DNA of 64,000 nucleotides from BTUB01 sp963836585. Its GTDB lineage: Bacteria; Babelota; Babeliae; Babelales; Vermiphilaceae. This document shows positions 1 to 7,972 of the stretch, one piece after another. The translations under genes were made by a program, and so were the position numbers. Within the stretch, counting starts at the first letter, position 1. Every line of letters starts with the position of its first letter. The notes below the pieces were generated by a model. That model worked only from the letters and a program-made list of their open reading frames with translations, did no database searches and had not been told where the DNA came from. The stretch spans positions 62,001 through 126,000 of the forward strand of contig CAWIJV010000003.1 in assembly GCA_963836585.1 (NCBI GenBank), in the 5' to 3' direction.

Positions 1-1680
1 AGGCTCAGCTTTGGTATGAAGTGTGATAATACGAGCGCCCGTATCTTGAGCAAGCACCACGTCACTTTCATTCACATTTCCCAGACTTGCTTGCAACACC
101 AAGAAACCACGCTCTGCTTTTTTTGATAATTTTGCAATAGATTCAGTAAGCGCTTCTTTTGAAGAATTGGTATCGGTTTTTACAATCAGCACCAGAGATT
201 TTTCATCACTGAGTGTACGTTGCGGCATCATCGATCTGGCAGGAGTGCCCAGTTGTTTTACTTTTAAGTAAACATCTTTGCCTACCACTTCAAAATTATC
301 TCCCGCTTCAGGCAGCTCATCAAATCCGGCAATAAGCACCGGATGAGAAGGCCCCACCTGAGTAACTCTTGCGCCAAATGAATCAACCATCGAGGTGACG
401 CGCCCGGTAGTTTTACCGGCCACAAAATAGTCACTAACTTTTAATACACCATGTTGCGTAAGCACGGTTGCAACAATACCACGCCCTTTTTCTAATTTTG
501 ATTCCAACACATAGCCCAGCGCATTGCCCTTGGATTGCCCCTTGAGCTCCATCAGTTGGGATTGCAAGATCACCATTTCCAGAAGCTTATCAATTCCTAA
601 TCCGGTTTTGGCAGAGATAGGTACATAAATGGTTTGGCCGCCCCATTCTTCAGGAAGCAGGCCATGTTGCGTAGAAAGATCGCGCTTTACAATATCAACG
701 CGCGCTTTATCAACTTTGTCCACCTTATTAATGGCCACGATGATAGAAACTTCCATCGCTTGGGCACTTTTAAGCGCCTCTATAGTTTGCGGCATCACGC
801 CATCATCGGCGGCTACCACCAAAATCACCACATCGGCAACTTTAGCACCGCGAACTCTAATTTTTGAGAAGGCTTCATGGCCGGGAGTATCAATAAACAC
901 CACATTGCCCTGATCGGTATGTGCCTCATAGGCTCCCAGATGTTGCGTAATGCCGCCCTTTTCCTTGGCGGCTACTCTGGTTTTTCGAATAAAATCGAGA
1001 AGCGTAGTTTTGCCATGATCCACATGCCCCATCACCACAACCACCGGCTGACGCTCTTGAAGATGCTCGCCTGTGGTTGTACGCACCAGTTTTTGTTCTT
1101 TAGGCTTTTCAGTTACTGGTCTAATGGTTGGAATTTGATAATGCTCTGCAAGTCTGCTCACCAGATCTTCGGTGAGTAGCTGATTTTTATTTGAGAGAAT
1201 GCCCCACTTTAACAGGGCAAGAATGAGCTCACTGGTGCCCTTTTGAAGCACCACGGCAAGATCACTTAAAATATAGGGCTGCAGCAGCAACTCTTGTGGC
1301 GCTGCCGGCACAGAAATTTTCTTTTCAGGAGATGATGATGATGCCATGGGCTGAAGAGGGGGCATTGCGGCGACGACAGGAGTCTTATTTACCGGTTGTG
1401 AAGCTGGCGATTTTGACACTTTGTTTTCTTCCTTTGGGGTTACAACCGGTTCTGGTACAACCGTTGGAGCTGAAACTTGTTGGACTGGCGCGGGAGCCAT
1501 CGAGCCATCTTTTTGCGGCTGTGGCTGAGTTTTTTTGGCAAATTTAGTATTCAAAAAGCGTAACGCCTCATCAGGCAATACCGCCATATGACTCGAAAGC
1601 TCAAACCCTTGCTGGCTCAAAAGCGCAATCAGCTCCTTGGAGGAAACTCCCTGCTCTTTTGCAAACTCGTATACACGCAT
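1..1680 (-). CDS. infB: Translation initiation factor IF-2 (C-terminus beyond window)
   Basis: IF-2 is the GTPase that brings initiator tRNA to the 30S subunit and promotes subunit joining. The frame is open leftwards from an ATG at 1680 for exactly 560 codons to the window edge, so the C-terminal domains are missing only because the window ends. Residues 1-50 form the small IF2_N helical domain (begins MRVYEFAKEQGVSSKEL). A Pro/Gln/Ser/Lys-rich linker runs to about 120. The GTPase domain starts near 218 with G1 GHVDHGKTT, then G3 DTPGHEAF and G4 NKVD. The N-terminal extension is short for the family. nusA lies 25 bp upstream on the same strand, the usual nusA-infB order, so co-transcription is likely. 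Confidence 0.97.
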   Translation of the reverse strand, partial: MRVYEFAKEQGVSSKELIALLSQQGFELSSHMAVLPDEALRFLNTKFAKKTQPQPQKDGSMAPAPVQQVSAPTVVPEPVVTPKEENKVSKSPASQPVNKTPVVAAMPPLQPMASSSSPEKKISVPAAPQELLLQPYILSDLAVVLQKGTSELILALLKWGILSNKNQLLTEDLVSRLAEHYQIPTIRPVTEKPKEQKLVRTTTGEHLQERQPVVVVMGHVDHGKTTLLDFIRKTRVAAKEKGGITQHLGAYEAHTDQGNVVFIDTPGHEAFSKIRVRGAKVADVVILVVAADDGVMPQTIEALKSAQAMEVSIIVAINKVDKVDKARVDIVKRDLSTQHGLLPEEWGGQTIYVPISAKTGLGIDKLLEMVILQSQLMELKGQSKGNALGYVLESKLEKGRGIVATVLTQHGVLKVSDYFVAGKTTGRVTSMVDSFGARVTQVGPSHPVLIAGFDELPEAGDNFEVVGKDVYLKVKQLGTPARSMMPQRTLSDEKSLVLIVKTDTNSSKEALTESIAKLSKKAERGFLVLQASLGNVNESDVVLAQDTGARIITLHTKAEP

Positions 1681-1705
1681 CGATAGCTAAAACTCTCTAT
1701 TAAAA

Positions 1706-2773
1706 TCAATCAAATTCTTCTAAATTCATGGCAATTTCTTCTTGGGCATTCGCGGCAGGCGCTTCGGTTTTAATCAAGTGAATATCGTAGCCACTCAACC
1801 GGGATGCAAGCATTATATTTTGTCCCATTTTCCCAATGGCCAGCGAACGCTGATCCTCATTGAGCCATACATTTGCGCTCTGCTCGCCTTCAATCTCAAC
1901 GCGGTTAATCTGAGCCGGCTTGAGGGAATCTCGCACTCTAATTTCAGGGGATTCGCTCCAGGTGAGCACGTCAATTTTTTCTCCACCAAGCTCTTTAAGA
2001 ATCGGCTTAATGCGAGCTCCGCCCATACCCACACAGGTACCCACCGGATCGATATTTTTGTCATTGGAAACCACGGCAACTTTAGACTTATAGCCAGGCG
2101 TTCTCACAATGCGCTTAATCTCAACCAGTTTTTCAAAAATTTCAGGAATCTCCAACTCAAATAATCGCTGCAAAAACAGGTCAGACGAGCGATCCAAAAT
2201 AAGCTGATTATCATTGCGCGGCTCGGGGAGCACCTCTTTAAGCAGGGCTCGGATGGTGTAGCCCGCGAGGCATTTTTCACCGGGAATCATGAGTGATTTA
2301 GGCAGGAACGCAAGCGTATCGCCAATCTTGACGGACGCTCCGCCACTCTCACATTTGTGGATAGTCCCGTGGATAACGGTGCCTTCTTTGTCTTTAAACT
2401 CTTCATAGACGGCTGAAGCCTCTATTCGACGAATGCTATTGGCTATCACCTGCTTTGCACGCAAAATCTCAATGCGACCAATTTTACCATCAAAGGGAAC
2501 GGCAACTTTATCCCCTAATTCTGCCTTTTCATTAACAGCACGTGCTTTACGTAGGGAAATCTGGAGATCCTCATCTTCTACCGTTTGGGCAACCTCTTTT
2601 TCGATCAAAATCACCATTTCGCTGGTTTTTTTATCTAGATCGACCTTCAGGGTAAGGTCAGGGTATTTTTTTGAGTATGCAGCAAGCATGCCTTCGCACA
2701 TGATGCTGCTTAGAGTGTCTTTGTCTAGGCCGCGCTCTTCAACGAGCTCGTCGATAACGTCCGTAAGTCTCAC
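1706..2773 (-). CDS. nusA: Transcription termination/antitermination factor NusA
   Basis: NusA binds RNA polymerase and nascent RNA and modulates pausing, termination and antitermination. The 355-residue protein has the N-terminal polymerase-binding domain (1-125), an S1 domain (about 130-200, with GTVIHGTIHKCESGGASVKI) and two KH domains (GMGGARIKPILKEL near 250 and AIGKMGQNIMLASRL near 315). It stops soon after KH2, so it lacks the C-terminal acidic repeats of the E. coli protein, which is common outside Proteobacteria. The start is GTG; an AGAAGG lies about 14 nt upstream. rimP, often just upstream of nusA, is absent here; instead a non-coding origin-like block precedes it. Confidence 0.96.
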   Translation of the reverse strand: MRLTDVIDELVEERGLDKDTLSSIMCEGMLAAYSKKYPDLTLKVDLDKKTSEMVILIEKEVAQTVEDEDLQISLRKARAVNEKAELGDKVAVPFDGKIGRIEILRAKQVIANSIRRIEASAVYEEFKDKEGTVIHGTIHKCESGGASVKIGDTLAFLPKSLMIPGEKCLAGYTIRALLKEVLPEPRNDNQLILDRSSDLFLQRLFELEIPEIFEKLVEIKRIVRTPGYKSKVAVVSNDKNIDPVGTCVGMGGARIKPILKELGGEKIDVLTWSESPEIRVRDSLKPAQINRVEIEGEQSANVWLNEDQRSLAIGKMGQNIMLASRLSGYDIHLIKTEAPAANAQEEIAMNLEEFD

Positions 2774-2906
2774 TAGTGAATGCCTTCTAAAATTGGAGAT
2801 GAGTTTTTAGCGATATGTGTAAGTTTAGTATAAACGGGCAGCAAGCGCAATAGTTGAGCCAAGTCAAACCGTTTCTGGTCTTTTTAGGGGACCCCCTCTC
2901 CCGCCT

Positions 2907-3214
2907 ATTATTATTTATATATATATATTTAATACTTCTAATAATAATAATGCAACGTGTTTTTGGTGGATAACTCGGTGTGCAACATGACTTAAAGCCG
3001 ATTTTATAAGGGTTTTTGCAAAAGCAACATGGTGGATAACTTGGTGGATAAGTGGTGGATAACTTGTTGATAACTTTTTTGTTGCACTGGCTACGCTCAT
3101 TGGAACGCTCTTTTCATGGGGTACCTGCCGAATACCCTGATCTGTAACCGCTAAAAAATCTGTTGCAAAAGTTATCCACCACTTATCCACCACTTATCCA
3201 CCAAGTTATCCACC
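2907..3214. other. Candidate replication origin: AT-rich tract plus mirrored DnaA-box-like arrays
   Basis: Copies of the 9-mer TTATCCACC (one base from the DnaA box TTATCCACA) occur in reverse orientation at 2965-2973, 3031-3039, 3043-3051 and 3054-3062, with a near-box TTATCAACA in reverse at 3065-3073. They occur in forward orientation at 3172-3180, 3183-3191, 3194-3202 and 3206-3214. Spacing is 11-12 bp, about one helical turn. The two arrays form a near-perfect inverted repeat of about 44 bp around a 100-bp centre. To the left lies an AT tract (2907-2950) ending in TAA triplets that resemble DnaA-trio elements. TGCAAC/GTTGCA recurs at 2951, 2981, 3081 and 3162. Alternatives are a DnaA-titration site or an iteron origin. 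Confidence 0.65.
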
Positions 3215-3749
3215 AGACAGCCAGGGTCAATCTCGAGCAAAAATATACAAATTTGTGGCAATATGAAATTTTTGAGCAAAAAAGGTGAGCGCATAATTTT
3301 TCTGCTTTCGATCGCTGCAAGCCATTTTTGGAAGCAAAAGTGGCATTTTTCCAAAAACGCCTTTTATTTTTCATTGAAAAGATCATATTATTATTTTCCA
3401 TAAAACATTTCACTTTTTGAGAGCAGAAAATAAAAAATAAGTTTCAGTATGAAAAATAGCGTCAAGAAAATAAATATGACACGCAATTTTCCATATCATG
3501 ATTGTTTCGATTATAGGATTTTTGGCCTCTTTTGAAATGGCATATTTCTTGCAGAAATATTTTATTTTATTTTTAAAAAGGTTTTTGGCATAACTGAAAA
3601 AGTGAGCGAAAGTGAAGAAAAAACCCTTTACTCAAAAGGCTTTTTTAAAATAATTTGTTGCGTTTTGAGGGAATTGTTCATTTTGCAATGCTTGTCAAAA
3701 AGGGTGTTTGTTGCACAATGTTGCGCAAAAAATGGCAAAATTCGAAGAA
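3215..3749. other. AT-rich spacer without recognisable genes
   Basis: About 535 bp between the origin-like arrays and udg. It is strongly A/T-rich with many homopolymer runs. No reading frame looks like a protein: those present are short and low-complexity. No tRNA or convincing terminator was seen. It may belong to the origin region. Confidence 0.5.
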
Positions 3750-4340
3750 CTATCGCTTTTTGAGTATCTCAAGTGCCTTTTGAATATCGTCAAATATGGT
3801 GGTCATTTCTTTGGGATTGCGCAAAATATAGGCCGGATGAAAAGTGGGCATAATAATAATGTTGGGCAAGCAATCGGCGACAATGGGGCGGCCGCGCACT
3901 TGAGATATTTTGATTTCATAATTGTTCAAGAGCCCTTGCAGCGCGCTGGCGCCCAGTGTACAGATAATTTTTGGCCTGATTATTTTAATTTGATTGAATA
4001 ATAAAAGCTTGGTGCAGATTGATGCCTCATTTTCTAGCGGCTTGCGATTATTGGGAGGGCGGCATTTTACGATGTTGCTAATGTATACATCTTTGCGCTC
4101 GATGCCTGCCAGCTCGAGGAGCTTCGTGAGTAATTTTCCTGAGCGGCCCACAAATGGTTTGCCTTGCCGATCTTCATCTTGCCCGGGTGCTTCGCCGATA
4201 AACATTAAGCGTGCATCGGGATTCCCGTCACCAAAGACTACCTTGGTGCGGCCCAATGTTCCCAGCGGGCAGCGGGTGCAGTTGGTGTAAGGGGCATATA
4301 ATTTTTCAAGAAGTTGTTGTTTGTACTCTTTAATATCCAT
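3750..4340 (-). CDS. Uracil-DNA glycosylase, family 4 (Fe-S type)
   Basis: Removes uracil from DNA to start base-excision repair of deaminated cytosine. At 196 residues it has the usual family 4 size. Cysteines 21, 24, 93 and 109 match the spacing of the four 4Fe-4S ligands of thermophile family 4 enzymes (C-x2-C, then two Cys 16 apart). Motif A GEAPGQDE lies at 49-56 and motif B HPAYILRNP near 165-173. The ATG start is the only good start before the glycosylase fold. It stands alone on the minus strand, 143 bp downstream of a protease gene; that gap holds a palindromic repeat. Confidence 0.93.
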   Translation of the reverse strand: MDIKEYKQQLLEKLYAPYTNCTRCPLGTLGRTKVVFGDGNPDARLMFIGEAPGQDEDRQGKPFVGRSGKLLTKLLELAGIERKDVYISNIVKCRPPNNRKPLENEASICTKLLLFNQIKIIRPKIICTLGASALQGLLNNYEIKISQVRGRPIVADCLPNIIIMPTFHPAYILRNPKEMTTIFDDIQKALEILKKR

Positions 4341-4381
4341 CTAAATCTCGCTATTTTCTCAACGTCCGTTCGCTTTTATCC

Positions 4382-4463
4382 TTCGATACGAAAACTGCGT
4401 TTTCTACTCAGGATGTGTAGAAATACACATGGTGAGTGCTGCGCGTCAGCGCAGTGTATCGAA
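4382..4463 (+). repeat. Cloverleaf-forming palindromic element, copy 1
   Basis: An 82-nt segment closed by a perfect 8-bp outer stem (TTCGATAC 4382-4389 with GTATCGAA 4456-4463). Inside are three hairpins: GAAAA/TTTTC (4390-4404), ACTCA/TGAGT extended by ATGTGTA/TACACAT (4406-4437), and CTGCGC/GCGCAG (4439-4454). The same framework with different but paired hairpin stems occurs inverted at 32863-32942. Confidence 0.75.
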
Positions 4464-4483
4464 CCATCAACCATTATTATACC

Positions 4484-5824
4484 TCATGCAGGATTAAGTA
4501 CATATTTAGTTAAGAACGTGATCCAATTATTTTTAGCAAAATTTGCCTTTTTATAAGAAGGATGGATTCTTTTTTCGGGGAAAAAGATGGAAATACCGCG
4601 CGCATTAGGCAAATTGGTTCCTGAAACACTGTGAATCACCGCTTTTTTGATGAGTTCTACTCCGGCTTCAAGTGTGCGGGCCAGGTGTGTGCTTAATTGA
4701 TCAGCATTTTTGAAGTTCTCGCGCAGATTCTTAAGAAGATTGAGATAAAAATGATGCAGGTCAACATAGGTTGGCTCATTAAAGTGGGTCAGATTATTTT
4801 TAGCGCGACTGGTTTGGATAATGTTTTTATACACGAGGCTTTTTTCTGATTCCAGTGCCTGCGCCAAAAGAGTGCCCAACGTATCAATATTTTTCTCTAC
4901 TGCTTCGATAGCGCTTAGATCAAGTGCAGATTGAGTGTAATCGATGAATCCTGGATGGCTTCCAAATGGGCGATATGCTTTGGCAAAGGCGTTCACAATG
5001 TGTGTTGCGAGCACCCGTTTGTCCGGCGCGCCGGAATTGAATAATGAGAGCGCTTCATCATATTTCCATCCCGGGCCCGGCTCAACTTCTTGAGAACTCA
5101 CTTGAATAGTAGCATAGCGTTTGGTAAATTCAGCCACCTCGAGCATAGACATTAAGCAGGCATCAAAGGCGATTATATCAAATTTATTTCCGTGGAGGTA
5201 TTGAGTGACCACCGTGTTGAGCGCATGTTCCATTTTTTGGTTGGTTAAATAGTTGCCGGTGCTATCATCCCAGCACATTCCTTTATCATCAAGCGCTTCA
5301 ATAAGATCAATAAAGCCGATCGTGCGGTCAAGCTCAAAACTGTTGGTAGCAGCATTATAATGAAACAGAAAGTTGGTATCAAAGTGGCGGCGGCCATACG
5401 GATCGATGATCCCGGTTCCATGATTCCAAAGCACTAGCATATAATGCTCGGCCGGATACTCGGTGATTGCCCAACGGCATACTGAAATAAGTGTTTCCGG
5501 ATCCCCGCTATCCATAGGAGTTTTTTCATTCACAATATCTATTTGCACTGGATTATTTCTTTCAATAAAAAAGCGCCGACTCATTTTTTTGTTGCCGGCA
5601 AACCGTACATCCATATGCATCAACATATTTACAAACTGATTGGACCCAATTAATGACATCTGTTTTTGGTTGCGCGGCGCAAAATCCCGCAGATTGTTAT
5701 CCGCGGCAGCAAATACGATAATGGTCCAGGGTTTTTTAGCATGCGTGGTGTGTGTTGCGCAAGAATTAAACAGACTAAATAATGATAGTAATGGTATAAC
5801 TATCCCAAAATTATAACGTACCAT
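4484..5824 (-). CDS. Exported clostripain-type cysteine peptidase (family C11)
   Basis: Clan CD cysteine peptidases of family C11 cleave after basic residues. The 446-residue protein starts with a hydrophobic signal (about 8-22) ending FNSC, possibly a non-canonical lipobox, so it is exported and perhaps lipid-anchored. The catalytic His is in LWNHGTG (His135) and the Cys in AFDACLMSM (Cys223); both blocks are typical of the family. The N-terminal WTIIVFAAADNNL is also characteristic. Substrate is unknown. It is not obviously in an operon: ComEC lies 78 bp upstream on the same strand. An exported protease fits a role in attacking host or prey proteins, but this is inference. Confidence 0.9.
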   Translation of the reverse strand: MVRYNFGIVIPLLSLFSLFNSCATHTTHAKKPWTIIVFAAADNNLRDFAPRNQKQMSLIGSNQFVNMLMHMDVRFAGNKKMSRRFFIERNNPVQIDIVNEKTPMDSGDPETLISVCRWAITEYPAEHYMLVLWNHGTGIIDPYGRRHFDTNFLFHYNAATNSFELDRTIGFIDLIEALDDKGMCWDDSTGNYLTNQKMEHALNTVVTQYLHGNKFDIIAFDACLMSMLEVAEFTKRYATIQVSSQEVEPGPGWKYDEALSLFNSGAPDKRVLATHIVNAFAKAYRPFGSHPGFIDYTQSALDLSAIEAVEKNIDTLGTLLAQALESEKSLVYKNIIQTSRAKNNLTHFNEPTYVDLHHFYLNLLKNLRENFKNADQLSTHLARTLEAGVELIKKAVIHSVSGTNLPNARGISIFFPEKRIHPSYKKANFAKNNWITFLTKYVLNPA

Positions 5825-5902
5825 GATCCCTACTCCCCTTGTAATGGTCGTTCTACGTATTCAAGGTATAAAATAAGGAAGGCGGGATTCAATATTTTTG
5901 AT

Positions 5903-7039
5903 TTAGATTGCCTTTTTGTGCGTTTCAATGTGAGCAAACCAGGCCAAAGCAAATGTAAGGCCGAAGCTTAATTGAAAATCCAGATAAAAAAGTTGCAGTG
6001 GGTTGGCGCATAATACTATGCCGGTTGCTAAGGTGATAAGATGCACATATTGAAGGCGAGTTTTTAGCAAGAGAATACTTTTTGCCAAAAAAAACATAAT
6101 AAGGGCCCGGTTAAATGAGACGCTTGCCCAGGAAAGGAGAGAATATAATGAGATTAATGCGATCAATATCAGCTGTTTGCCGATAAATAAGATTGGCAAA
6201 AGGCTCAAAATAAAGTGCCAAATGATGCCGAAAATTACCAAGTGAAGGCCCGAGCGGGCCAAATAGTGGCTGGTGCCCCAGATTCTAAATGGTTCTTTGG
6301 CATGATCCATATATTTTTTTACTCCGGCGCGATTTCCCAAAAATATAGAAGAAAACAGCGCAAAGCATCCCCGCTCAATTTTTTGTTGCAATGAACCAAA
6401 AAGAGTGTTGCGCAACTGGTGCAAAAATCGGTTGCAAGAAAACCGCGGGCGATGCAAAAGTTGAATTTCCGGCGCATCATTAAATACGGTTGCGCTGATT
6501 TTTTCTTTGGCCAAGTAGCGGTTAAAATCTTGATTGTCTGTCTTTTTAAATATAATGTTGCGCAATTCGATCTCATCGGCCACTTGATAGCCGGGATTAT
6601 GATTGCTGTAGAGCACAACCACATCATCAACTGCTGCGCAATTATTTTCACATGTGATGCTGCGCAATCCAATAAGCATGTGCCAAGGGTTCCGCTGCGA
6701 TTGAACTTTATCGATGCTGATAATAGTTCCTCGAATACTCAGGGGAATGCCCTGATATCGTGTTTGGAAAGCGCTGTGATGCGCTAGCTGCTGGTGGCAC
6801 AAAAGTGCACCGGCAAAAAAACTAAGAGGTATGCCCAGTGAAATGAAAAATGAAATGAAATAATAGTGTGTTACACAAAGGGCCACAAGTCCCCATGTTA
6901 ATGTACCACCTATAATAAGATAAAAAGAGAATTGCAATGCGGCACCAGCAATTCCCGCCATCAGTGCAACTACGCAAAATAAAAGATAATGAGTGCGGTG
7001 GCCAATAAAATATGCTGAAGCAAAAAATTCTAAACTCAT
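5903..7039 (-). CDS. comEC: ComEC/Rec2-like DNA uptake channel protein, shortened
   Basis: ComEC forms the inner-membrane channel for DNA uptake in natural transformation. The 378-residue protein has hydrophobic N-terminal helices (about 15-75), a DUF4131-like soluble OB-type region (80-200) and the start of the Competence domain with FLGNRAGV and HYLARSGLHLVIFG near 265-275. It ends right after the helix containing YLDFQLSFGLTFALAWF, so the later Competence helices and the metallo-beta-lactamase domain of long ComEC proteins are absent. Only 78 bp separate it from the next gene, so the missing part is not hidden nearby. Whether it still transports DNA cannot be said. Confidence 0.85.
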   Translation of the reverse strand: MSLEFFASAYFIGHRTHYLLFCVVALMAGIAGAALQFSFYLIIGGTLTWGLVALCVTHYYFISFFISLGIPLSFFAGALLCHQQLAHHSAFQTRYQGIPLSIRGTIISIDKVQSQRNPWHMLIGLRSITCENNCAAVDDVVVLYSNHNPGYQVADEIELRNIIFKKTDNQDFNRYLAKEKISATVFNDAPEIQLLHRPRFSCNRFLHQLRNTLFGSLQQKIERGCFALFSSIFLGNRAGVKKYMDHAKEPFRIWGTSHYLARSGLHLVIFGIIWHFILSLLPILFIGKQLILIALISLYSLLSWASVSFNRALIMFFLAKSILLLKTRLQYVHLITLATGIVLCANPLQLFYLDFQLSFGLTFALAWFAHIETHKKAI

Positions 7040-7171
7040 AGTTGTAGCTTAAGGATTTTGATTACAAATGCAATAAAAAGCATGCTAGGCACAAAAATTC
7101 TTGGCGAAGCATAAGAAATAGAGATACTATTAATATGTTAAGTTAAAAAAATTAAAATATGAAAGCGCACT

Positions 7172-7960
7172 ATGAAACAAAGCATAATTAAATGGCTGCT
7201 CATTCTAATGACTACACAGAATTTATTTTTATATGCAATGGAACAGCAGCACCCACAAGGATGGTGGTCTCGAGCGCAGACATATCTTTTGTCATGGGTG
7301 AGTTCTCAGCAAAAAAAAGAAAAATATAATGCAGCAGCAACTGCCGGGTTGATAAAGCTTGTGAAGGATAACTATGAGTATGCAACAGGAGTCTTACGCC
7401 TTGATGATAGAAGTCTGTGTGCGCAAGCTGCTATACTGCTGCAGCAGGGAGCAGATCCCAATGCTAGCGCTCGTATTTCTCCTTTCAATGATCGATTGCT
7501 ATTGGATTATGCGGTGGATGGATGTGTCCGATTACTTCTAGATGCAGGCGCTGATCCGAACAAGAGAAATCCCCAAGGAAATAACCACATTTTAAGGTGG
7601 GCCCATAGCTCAATGCTCCCCCTATTGTTTGAATATGGGGCCGATCCTGATATGCCAATCGCAGTAGGAGGCAGCACACCTCTTGAGATGAGGCAGACAA
7701 GTGGTCTTGAATTGCTGGATAATTATCAGCTGTTTTTGAGAATGGGAGCAAACCTTAATATTGCCAATGAGTATGGCGCAACTCTATTAATGCGCGCTGT
7801 GTATTTTTACCAAAATGCGGCTATAGTGGATACATTGCTTGATGGTGGCGCTGATCGCACTATGCTGAATAAAGAAGGAAAGACGGCCGAAGATTGGGCA
7901 CGCAGGCTTCAATTGATGGAAATTGCCGATCTTCTGTCAAAGACAAGAAAAATTATTTAA
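7172..7960 (+). CDS. Exported ankyrin-repeat protein
   Basis: A 262-residue protein with a signal peptide (MKQSIIKWLLILMTTQNLF, then YAMEQQ) and about five ankyrin-type units from residue 85, recognised by LLLDAGADPN, FEYGADPD and LLDGGADRT. Ankyrin repeats bind proteins; exported ones are typical effectors of host-associated bacteria. The C-terminus IADLLSKTRKII resembles the tails of the three ankyrin genes at 30.4-32.2 kb. Twelve bases separate it from the following M16 peptidase, so the two may be co-transcribed. It is divergent from comEC across 132 bp. Confidence 0.88.
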   Translation: MKQSIIKWLLILMTTQNLFLYAMEQQHPQGWWSRAQTYLLSWVSSQQKKEKYNAAATAGLIKLVKDNYEYATGVLRLDDRSLCAQAAILLQQGADPNASARISPFNDRLLLDYAVDGCVRLLLDAGADPNKRNPQGNNHILRWAHSSMLPLLFEYGADPDMPIAVGGSTPLEMRQTSGLELLDNYQLFLRMGANLNIANEYGATLLMRAVYFYQNAAIVDTLLDGGADRTMLNKEGKTAEDWARRLQLMEIADLLSKTRKII

Positions 7961-7972
7961 AAGAAAGCTAAT

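Noticed and set aside
629..1547. Plus-strand frames opposite infB
   Set aside because: The minus strand carries an uninterrupted IF-2 frame with all GTPase motifs; these are antisense shadows.
2915..3193. A 92-codon minus-strand frame rich in Trp/Ile and others at 3172-3413
   Set aside because: They are translations of the repeated GGTGGATAA boxes and AT-rich DNA, with no protein-like composition.
3031..3214. Regular short repeats that could suggest a CRISPR array
   Set aside because: The units are 9-mers at 11-12 bp spacing in two opposite orientations, with no unique 30-bp spacers and no cas genes.
4382..4463. tRNA-like cloverleaf of tRNA size
   Set aside because: No 7-nt anticodon loop with a 5-bp stem, no T-loop GTTCGANNC in place, no acceptor/CCA; the hairpins do not have tRNA dimensions. 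The copy at 32863 is rejected for the same reasons.
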